Part shown: positions 1-5,255 of the stretch, in pieces | Position numbering within the stretch: the first letter of the stretch is position 1 | How the letters are laid out: each line of letters starts with the position of its first letter | From: Methylocapsa sp. | GTDB lineage: Bacteria; Pseudomonadota; Alphaproteobacteria; Rhizobiales; Beijerinckiaceae | Assembly: GCA_003162995.1 (NCBI GenBank) | Contig: PLUZ01000414.1 | Location: 10,114 to 20,217 of the forward strand | Length of the DNA: 10,104 bases | Direction of reading: 5' to 3' | Translations under genes and position numbers: made by a program | Notes under the pieces: generated by a model | Database searches by the model: none | What the model was told of the DNA's origin: nothing | Seen by the model: the letters and a program-made list of their open reading frames with translations, nothing else

Positions 1-708
1 GCATTTGCTTTGGTCGGGCCTGCCCGGCTCGCCCCTGAGTTCGTCCCCTATGTCGTCATGGTCTTGGACAGGAGTGGCGGCGACGCCGCCAGCTATTGCA
101 GCGCGAGCGTCATCGCTCCGGACATTGTCCTGACCGCCGCGCATTGTGTCTCTGGCCCTTCAGATACTCAGGTTTTTATTCGCGGCAGCGAGGGCAAGTT
201 GGTTTTTTTCGATGTCGCGGCGATTGCTGTTCACCCGGGATATAGGCCCAACTCCGGGCAGCAGGATTCGGTCTCCATCGATCTTGCCCTTTTGCGCCTC
301 GCCAAACCCTTGTCTCCCGAATTCAAACCTGTCGAACTGACGGATTCCTTCCAGATGAAAACTGGCCAGCCTTTACGTATCGTTGGCTTTGGTATTGCGG
401 ACGAAGTTGAGCGGGGAACGCCAGGTATTTTGCGGACGGGTGTTCTCGCCATGATCGGACCGAAATCGCAAGTTTATATTAAGCTGACCGACCCGGATGG
501 CACCGGGCTTGGCGCTTGCACGGGCGATTCCGGTGGTCCGGTCTTTGCCGCCGGCCGGCCGGCGCTGGTGGCCGTGACAATCAGGGCCAAGGGCAACGAT
601 GGCTATTCTTGCGGGGCGTTGACCGAGGCCGTGCTGACCGGTCCGCAACTGCCATGGATCCGCAAAATCCTACAATCATGGCGAGCAACGGGAAGCGTGG
701 CACAGTGA
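1..708 (+). CDS. Secreted trypsin-like (S1 family) serine protease, 5' partial
   Basis: Chymotrypsin-fold endopeptidase, expected to be exported. The frame is open to the left edge, so the true start and most of a signal peptide lie outside the window. The first codons read A-F-A then L-V-G-P. A-F-A looks like a signal peptidase site and LVGP aligns with the IVGG N-terminus of mature trypsin, so the TTG at base 10 is probably an internal Leu, not a start. Numbering from that Leu, the triad is His45 (TAAHC), Asp91 (IDLALL) and Ser174 (GDSGGP). Cys30-Cys46 and Cys170-Cys201 match conserved S1 disulfides. The specificity-pocket residue six before the Ser is Gly168, not the Asp of trypsin, so Arg/Lys preference is unlikely. 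The mature length of about 232 residues is normal for a single catalytic domain. The gene converges on ccmG with a 45-bp gap. The substrate is unknown. Confidence 0.9.
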   Translation, partial: AFALVGPARLAPEFVPYVVMVLDRSGGDAASYCSASVIAPDIVLTAAHCVSGPSDTQVFIRGSEGKLVFFDVAAIAVHPGYRPNSGQQDSVSIDLALLRLAKPLSPEFKPVELTDSFQMKTGQPLRIVGFGIADEVERGTPGILRTGVLAMIGPKSQVYIKLTDPDGTGLGACTGDSGGPVFAAGRPALVAVTIRAKGNDGYSCGALTEAVLTGPQLPWIRKILQSWRATGSVAQ

Positions 709-753
709 CCGCGGGGGAGATCTCCTTATCGCGACGTCCGGATTGAAGCGTGT

Positions 754-1356
754 TTAGCGAAGCGCTTTTTCGATCTCGGGTAAGATAACGTCCCGGTAGC
801 TCTCCTCGCTGACTGGCCCCACAAAGCGATAGGCAATCGTGCCATCCCCCTTGACGATAAAGGTTTCCGGCACGCCATAGACCCCCCAGTCGATCGCGAT
901 CCGCCCCTTGCGGTCGGCACCGATCCGCGAAAAGGGGTCGCCCCCCTCATCAAGAAAGCGCTTAATATTCGCTGGATCGTCCTTATAGGCTAGCCCAAAC
1001 AACCGCACATTCGCGCTCTTAAGAGCCGGATCCGACGAAAGCCGCATGATCAGCTCATGTTCCTGGTGGCAAGGCACGCACCAGGAGGCAAAAACATTGA
1101 CGAGCGTCACTTTGCGTTGCCGGAGATCCCCGTCGGAAAATCCTTGTTTGTCCGGCAGCCCTTCGACTGGCGGCAAGGCAAAGGCCGGGACTTGCTTGCC
1201 GACGAGCGCCGAGGGCAGAAGCGAAGCATCGCCCGAAAAAAGCCGGACCAGAAACAGCGCCACCAGCACGGCGAACAGAATCAACGGCACAAAAATGAGA
1301 ATCGGCCGCCGCGCGGCATGCGAACCCGCTTGCGGCTGGGGCGCGGTCGATGCCAT
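754..1356 (-). CDS. ccmG: CcmG/DsbE, thiol:disulfide interchange protein of cytochrome c maturation
   Basis: Membrane-anchored periplasmic thioredoxin-like protein that keeps the CXXCH cysteines of apocytochrome c reduced for haem ligation in System I. Residues about 19-40 form one N-terminal membrane anchor. The thioredoxin fold follows, with the redox motif W92-C-V-P-C96 and the cis-proline segment G161-V-P-E-T165, which is typical of CcmG/ResA/TlpA proteins. The length of 200 residues is normal for the family. The ATG directly abuts the TAG stop of ccmD, and a GGAAGG sequence lies about 11 nt upstream of it, indicating co-transcription and probably translational coupling. It is the last gene of the ccmCDG run. 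I see no T-rich hairpin terminator in the 45 bp between it and the convergent protease. CcmG is preferred over a general TlpA because of the operon context. Confidence 0.95.
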   Translation of the reverse strand: MASTAPQPQAGSHAARRPILIFVPLILFAVLVALFLVRLFSGDASLLPSALVGKQVPAFALPPVEGLPDKQGFSDGDLRQRKVTLVNVFASWCVPCHQEHELIMRLSSDPALKSANVRLFGLAYKDDPANIKRFLDEGGDPFSRIGADRKGRIAIDWGVYGVPETFIVKGDGTIAYRFVGPVSEESYRDVILPEIEKALR

Positions 1357-1569
1357 CTATGCCAAGCCTTCCCGATCCGGGTTTTGCGAAATCACGTCCC
1401 GGCGATTCAAGTCTTTCAGCGGGTCTTTTGATGTCTCGCGCGACAAGGACGCAAGCGCCTGCTTCAAATTCAGGTAATCCGCCAAGATCGTCCCAACCAT
1501 TCCAGCCACGATCAGAAAGCCAAGGGCATAGGCCGCGATGACAAAGCCAAGATGCGGATCATGGCTCAT
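1357..1569 (-). CDS. ccmD: CcmD, small haem exporter protein
   Basis: Small single-span membrane protein of the System I CcmABCD complex. In this family it is needed for release of haem-loaded CcmE from CcmABC. The 70-residue product has a short N-terminus, one hydrophobic segment at about residues 8-30 with the conserved Tyr14 near its start, and a charged cytoplasmic tail, which is the standard CcmD layout. Its ATG lies inside the end of ccmC (11-nt overlap), with GGAGG 6 nt upstream of it. Its stop touches the ccmG start. The primary sequence is weakly conserved in this family, so the call rests on length, topology and position between ccmC and ccmG. Confidence 0.9.
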   Translation of the reverse strand: MSHDPHLGFVIAAYALGFLIVAGMVGTILADYLNLKQALASLSRETSKDPLKDLNRRDVISQNPDREGLA

Positions 1570-2338
1570 AAGCCGCCTCCCATGCGGACCCGCGCGCTGG
1601 GCTCGGTTCTTGTTCGCCTGCCGCCAGGATCGATAGACGGCGCAGGCGCCGGCGGAGGATCTCGTTGCGGATCGCCATGAGATAGAGCGTTACAAACAGA
1701 AGGGTGAAGGCGAGCGCCATCACTACGAGCGGCCACAGCATGGAGGGCGCGATCGCGGGACCGCCAAGGCGGAAGACCGAAGCCGGTTGATGCAAGGTGT
1801 TCCACCAATCGACAGAGAATTTGATGATCGGAATGTTGACTGCGCCAACGAGGGTAAATATTGCCGCTGCCCGCGCGGCCTTACCCGGATCTTCAATCGT
1901 TCGCCACAAAGCCACAAGGCCGAGATAGATTAGGAATAGCACGAGAACCGAGGTCAGCCGCGCATCCCAGACCCACCAAGTCCCCCACATGGGCTTGCCC
2001 CAGAGCGAACCAGTGGCAAGGCAGAGCAAGGTGAAGCCGGCGCCGAGCGGCGCCGCGGCCTTTTGCGCCGCGTCGGCCAGAGGATGGCGCCAGACAAGGG
2101 TGCCGAGCGCCGCCGAGGTCATGACAAAATAGATCAACATGGCAAGCCAGGCAGCCGGCACATGCAGATACATGATTCGGACCGTTTCGCCTTGCTGATA
2201 GTCGGGAGGGGCGACAAAGAAAGCGAGATAAAGGCCAACACCCAAAAGCAGCGCCGTTAGCGCCGCCGAGACAGGGATGAGAACACGGGCAAGCCGCAGG
2301 AAATGGGTGGGACTGGCGAAGTTGAGCATGGATTTCAT
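1559..2338 (-). CDS. ccmC: CcmC, haem-handling protein of cytochrome c maturation
   Basis: Integral membrane protein that binds haem at the periplasmic face and passes it to the chaperone CcmE. The 259-residue sequence has about six hydrophobic spans. The tryptophan-rich WWD haem-binding motif lies at residues 113-129 (key part W118-G-T-W-W-V-W-D125). The two haem-ligand histidines are His59 (LHVPAAW) and His183 (TLHQPAS), one residue away from His60 and His184 of the E. coli protein. The ATG at 2338 has only a weak ribosome site (GGGC about 5 nt upstream), and a second ATG lies three codons in. It is the first ccm gene here: 127 bp separate it from a small unrelated frame upstream, and ccmA/ccmB are not present. 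It overlaps ccmD by 11 nt. Confidence 0.96.
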   Translation of the reverse strand: MKSMLNFASPTHFLRLARVLIPVSAALTALLLGVGLYLAFFVAPPDYQQGETVRIMYLHVPAAWLAMLIYFVMTSAALGTLVWRHPLADAAQKAAAPLGAGFTLLCLATGSLWGKPMWGTWWVWDARLTSVLVLFLIYLGLVALWRTIEDPGKAARAAAIFTLVGAVNIPIIKFSVDWWNTLHQPASVFRLGGPAIAPSMLWPLVVMALAFTLLFVTLYLMAIRNEILRRRLRRLSILAAGEQEPSPARGSAWEAAYEP

Positions 2339-2465
2339 CTATGCCCGCGCTCGCCCAAATGCAAATCCCGAAGGCCATTTTCCGCGCGCGGCCTGACGTC
2401 ACGCTGCGATGCGTATCAGGCCGATTGGTGCTTATCCGGACGCTCCCCGGCGGGCTGTGGCTTTG
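2339..2465. other. Intergenic leader upstream of ccmC
   Basis: This is a 127-bp gap between the stop of the small secreted-protein frame and ccmC, both on the minus strand. It contains an 8-bp palindrome TGACGTCA at 2396-2403. I see no convincing -35/-10 pair and no T-tract terminator. Whether ccmC has its own promoter here cannot be decided by eye. Confidence 0.4.
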
Positions 2466-2822
2466 TCAAAGCGGGGGGACCACGCGATAATATAAGCCAT
2501 TGTTGCCATAATAGGGCTGGTACCAGGTGCCGTTGCAGACATAGTAATTGGTGCCCCCAACGACCTGGTAAGGGCATCCGGCCGGGACAGTGGCAACGAG
2601 AGAGCCCACCGCAAGGCCGACGGCCGCCGCGCCAATGGCCGCACCGGCAATGGCGGCGGCGCCGCAGTTCCAGCAGCCGCCGCCATAATAATGATTGACC
2701 ACCGCCGGGCCATGGAAGCCACCGGCATAAACACCGCTGGCATGCCAGCCATCGAGCCCAGAAAAGACCCAGTCGATTGCAATGGTTTTTAAAAGGAATC
2801 CGAGGGAGTGCGGGGCTCGCAA
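2466..2822 (-). CDS. Small Gly/Tyr/Cys-rich putative secreted protein, doubtful 5' end
   Basis: This is a hypothetical protein of up to 118 residues, with no function assigned. In order it has: a weakly hydrophobic N-terminus (about 9-23, interrupted by Asp17 and Asp24); a His/Gly/Tyr segment with a CWNC motif (Cys50, Cys53); an Ala/Gly stretch with GxxxG-like spacing (about 54-77), which could insert in a membrane; and a C-terminal domain with Cys83 and Cys96, an NGTWYQP segment and an end in VVPPL. The C-terminal half resembles small secreted proteins I have seen annotated as hypothetical in Hyphomicrobiales, but this is from memory. The only upstream in-frame start is a TTG at 2822 with no evident ribosome site; an in-frame TGA lies about 12 codons further up, with no ATG or GTG between. 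The start may be wrong, or the gene may be damaged at its 5' end. Confidence 0.55.
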   Translation of the reverse strand: MRAPHSLGFLLKTIAIDWVFSGLDGWHASGVYAGGFHGPAVVNHYYGGGCWNCGAAAIAGAAIGAAAVGLAVGSLVATVPAGCPYQVVGGTNYYVCNGTWYQPYYGNNGLYYRVVPPL

Positions 2823-2946
2823 GAGTCTTGACGCAGGCGGCGGTTGTTTTCCGTGAAATCAGGCGGTCTTACACGGCGCAGACTGGCTGAACTTGTCGCC
2901 ACCGCGGGAGTATTGGTGGATGCGTGACGATTGGCATTGCCTCGGC

Positions 2947-2975
2947 GGAGCGCGGTCCAGCAGCCACCGCGCTCC
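2947..2975 (-). terminator. Strong stem-loop just downstream of the csp1-like gene
   Basis: A perfect 10-bp GC-rich inverted repeat (GGAGCGCGGT / ACCGCGCTCC) with a 9-nt loop begins 14 nt after the TAA of the copper storage gene. No T-tract follows on either strand, so it is not a classical intrinsic terminator. A 3'-end protecting or attenuating hairpin, or part of a factor-dependent terminator, fits better. It would separate csp1 from the small frame downstream. Confidence 0.55.
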
Positions 2976-2989
2976 CTTGCAATCAAATA

Positions 2990-3421
2990 TTAGGCAGCGA
3001 CCTTATCGCATTCCGCGGCACATGCCTTACAGGATTCGCCGCAGGCTTTGCACTCGGCGACTTTAGGGAATTTTTCGCATTCTTTCTGGCAGTCCCTGCA
3101 GATCATCGCGACGACTTTGGCTAAATGCCCGGTATGCTCTGAATTGTCCGCCGCGAGCGTCTGCAACGCATTGCAGGCGGCAACGAGCTGGTATGCCGAG
3201 TCGGCGCACTCCGACATGCTCGTGTCCTTCATCTTATACATCGCGAGGCAATGCCGGAGACAATCTTTGCCCGTCGCGACGCAATGCCCTGCGCTTTCCT
3301 CAAGGGCTTTGAATTTCGGCGGATGCATATCTGGCTCTTCGCCCGTTTGCGCAAAGGCCTGTGAAGCCGAGGCAGCCACGGCGACAGTTCCGGCGGCGGC
3401 AATGAATTCACGACGGTCCAT
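2990..3421 (-). CDS. csp1: Csp1-like copper storage protein, Tat-exported four-helix bundle
   Basis: Predicted to store many Cu(I) ions on cysteine thiolates inside a four-helix bundle outside the cytoplasm. The N-terminus MDRREF begins a twin-arginine signal (Arg3-Arg4, hydrophobic 6-19) with likely cleavage after A22-F-A24. The 143-residue precursor leaves about 119 mature residues. These carry 13 cysteines (47, 54, 58, 72, 83, 108, 111, 115, 124, 127, 131, 134, 138), mostly spaced CxxC, CxxxC or CxxxxxxC as expected for a helix interior. M. trichosporium Csp1 is also Tat-exported with 13 Cys and binds up to 13 Cu(I) per monomer. His46 and Met61/64/69/106 are possible extra ligands. The ATG at 3421 is chosen over a longer frame to 3490 because of a perfect GGGAGGA 6 nt upstream and the signal peptide position. 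A stem-loop follows the stop. The symbol is given by homology. Confidence 0.9.
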   Translation of the reverse strand: MDRREFIAAAGTVAVAASASQAFAQTGEEPDMHPPKFKALEESAGHCVATGKDCLRHCLAMYKMKDTSMSECADSAYQLVAACNALQTLAADNSEHTGHLAKVVAMICRDCQKECEKFPKVAECKACGESCKACAAECDKVAA

Positions 3422-3615
3422 GAGTATTCCTCCCTTAAGTTCGGTTCCCGCCGGCATCCCTGAATTTCTGGAGATGAACGGCTTCAGCAACCTAGACTAT
3501 ATAGAACGGCTGGAGGGGTTGATCCACGACAACAGTAATGTTCTTTTTTATTTTTATCTCCATTCATGATAAAGTCTATAAAATCTGTAGATAGTTACCT
3601 GCCGCCGGAACCCGG
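3422..3615 (-). promoter_or_regulatory. AT-rich leader and probable promoter region of the csp1-like gene
   Basis: A 194-bp gap separates the prfC stop from the csp1 start. The part nearest prfC has a small GC hairpin, GCCGG-AAC-CCGGC at 3604-3616, overlapping the prfC stop and lacking a T-tract. Bases 3541-3600 are strikingly AT-rich for this window. On the minus strand, TATATAGT at 3504-3497 could serve as a -10, but no good -35 stands 17 nt before it. I see no CueR-type ACCTTCC/GGAAGGT dyad. A 27-codon frame with Cys codons lies at 3567-3484 (see findings). Confidence 0.35.
3428..3434 (-). promoter_or_regulatory. Strong ribosome binding site of the csp1-like gene
   Basis: GGGAGGA on the minus strand lies 6 nt before the ATG at 3421. 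It is the best Shine-Dalgarno match near any start in the window, decides the start of the copper storage gene, and suggests efficient translation. Confidence 0.8.
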
Positions 3616-5196
3616 CTAGCTATTTGATTTCTGATAATCTTTGATATCCGTGAAGACGATCTCCGGCCATCTATCCTGTTCGTATTTCAGGTCGAAGGCC
3701 GAGGCAGCCATGAAGACCGGTGCGCCATCGAGATCGCGTGCCATCGATGCCGGATGTGCCTGAATAAATCTGTCCTGCTCAGCCGGATTTTTCGCGCCGA
3801 TCCAGCGGGCGAATTCGAACCGGCTCGTCTCGAAACTTACGCTTAGGCCATATTCCGCCCCCAACCGCTCGGCGAGGACATCGAGCTGCAGAGCACCCAC
3901 GACCCCAGCGATCGCGCCAGATCCGTCATTCGGCAAAAACAGCTGGACAACGCCTTCCTCGGCCATTTGCCCGAGAGCCTCTCGCAGCTTCTTTGCTTTC
4001 ATGGCGTCACTGGTCTTCACGCGGCGAAGGATCTCGGGCGCGAAACTCGGGACCCCGCGAAAGATGAGATCCTCGCCCTCCGTCAGCGTGTCGCCGATGC
4101 GCAAGGTGCCGTGGTTCGGAATGCCGACGACATCGCCCGCGTAAGCTTCCTCGGCGAGTTGACGGTCCTGCGCGAAAAAAAATTGCGGCGCGTTGAGCGA
4201 GATATTCTTGCCCGTGCGCACGAGCTTGGCCTTCATGCCGCGTGTCAATTTGCCCGAGCAAATCCGCAGAAAAGCGATCCTGTCGCGATGATTGGGATCC
4301 ATGTTTGCCTGGATCTTGAAGACGAAGCCGGTCATTTTTTCTTCGCGCGCATCGACAGCTCGCGAGACGGCTTGAAGCCCTTGCGGCGGCGGCGCGAAAG
4401 TTTTCAGAGCGTCGATCACGTCGCGCACGCCGAAATTGCGCAAGGCGCTGCCGAAGAAAACGGGCGTCAAATGACCTTGCAAATAGGACAGATGATCGAA
4501 AGTTTTGAGACCATCCCGGGCGAGCTCGATCTCACCGCGCGTCTGCGCAAAATCCGCTTCGTTCAGAAGGCCGGCAATGAACCGGTCCCCAGGGCCCTCA
4601 ACCGGCACGGGCTCGCTGTCATGGTCGAGCTGCCGCACGAGATTGTGCTGCAAGTCGAACGTGCCCGCGAAGGCGCGGCCCCGGCCCAGAGGCCATGTCA
4701 TAGGGGCAACATCAAGCGCGAGTGTCTTTTCGATCTCGTCGAGAAGATCGAAAGGGTCCCTCGTCTCGCGATCGAGTTTATTGATAAAAGTCAGAATAGG
4801 GATATCGCGCAGACGGCACACTTCGAAGAGCTTGCGGGTGCGCGCCTCGATGCCTTTCGCGGCGTCGATCACCATGATCGCCGAATCGACGGCGGTGAGG
4901 GTGCGGTAGGTATCTTCCGAAAAGTCCTGATGGCCCGGCGTATCGAGGAGATTAAACACGCAACCACGATATTCGAAGGTCATCACTGAGGTGACGACTG
5001 AAATCCCGCGCTCACGTTCGATTCCCATCCAATCCGAGCGAGTCTGACGTCGGTTCGCCTTGGCGCGAACTTCACCCGCAAGCTGAATCGCACCGCCGAA
5101 AAGCAAGAGCTTCTCGGTGAGCGTCGTCTTGCCCGCGTCGGGATGGGAAATAATGGCAAAGGTTCGCCGCCGGGCGACCGGATCAAGATCATTCAT
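3616..5196 (-). CDS. prfC: Peptide chain release factor 3 (RF3)
   Basis: Cytoplasmic translational GTPase that recycles RF1/RF2 from the ribosome after peptide release. The 526 residues are close to the 529 of E. coli RF3. GTPase motifs, numbered from the ATG, are: P-loop S17-H-P-D-A-G-K-T24; switch region with R63-G-I-S66; G3 D85-T-P-G-H89; G4 N139-K-L-D142. Downstream are the RF3-typical stretches TGFVFKIQANMDP and NHGTLRIGDT, then a C-terminal domain with GALQLDVL. The ATG at 5196 is preferred to a TTG at 5214 because homology begins with it; neither has a clear ribosome site. It starts 59 bp after the RND pump stop on the same strand. A perfect -35-like TTGACA at 5233-5228 has no matching -10 at 17-18 nt. 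It may be read through from the pump operon or have its own weak promoter. Confidence 0.96.
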   Translation of the reverse strand: MNDLDPVARRRTFAIISHPDAGKTTLTEKLLLFGGAIQLAGEVRAKANRRQTRSDWMGIERERGISVVTSVMTFEYRGCVFNLLDTPGHQDFSEDTYRTLTAVDSAIMVIDAAKGIEARTRKLFEVCRLRDIPILTFINKLDRETRDPFDLLDEIEKTLALDVAPMTWPLGRGRAFAGTFDLQHNLVRQLDHDSEPVPVEGPGDRFIAGLLNEADFAQTRGEIELARDGLKTFDHLSYLQGHLTPVFFGSALRNFGVRDVIDALKTFAPPPQGLQAVSRAVDAREEKMTGFVFKIQANMDPNHRDRIAFLRICSGKLTRGMKAKLVRTGKNISLNAPQFFFAQDRQLAEEAYAGDVVGIPNHGTLRIGDTLTEGEDLIFRGVPSFAPEILRRVKTSDAMKAKKLREALGQMAEEGVVQLFLPNDGSGAIAGVVGALQLDVLAERLGAEYGLSVSFETSRFEFARWIGAKNPAEQDRFIQAHPASMARDLDGAPVFMAASAFDLKYEQDRWPEIVFTDIKDYQKSNS

Positions 5197-5255
5197 GCCG
5201 ATGCTTCGTGGCAAGGGAAGGAGGAGATGTCAACCGAGTGGCCGATCCAAAGCAT

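Noticed and set aside
716..725. GGAGATCTCC palindrome between the protease and ccmG as a bidirectional terminator
   Set aside because: It has no loop and no T-tract, so it cannot form a terminator hairpin.
2396..2403. TGACGTCA palindrome upstream of ccmC as an operator
   Set aside because: An isolated 8-bp palindrome with no second copy and no known bacterial regulator that I can tie to it here.
2303..2698. A 131-codon plus-strand frame over the ccmC leader and the small secreted-protein gene
   Set aside because: It is an Arg/Pro/Ser-rich antisense reading of GC-rich coding sequence with no recognisable domain.
3422..3490. A 23-residue N-terminal extension of the copper storage protein
   Set aside because: It would bury the twin-arginine signal, and a perfect ribosome binding site sits right before the ATG at 3421.
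3967..4989. A 340-codon plus-strand frame opposite prfC
   Set aside because: It lies entirely antisense to a well-conserved RF3 gene and shows no domain-like composition; it is a by-product of GC-rich coding on the other strand.
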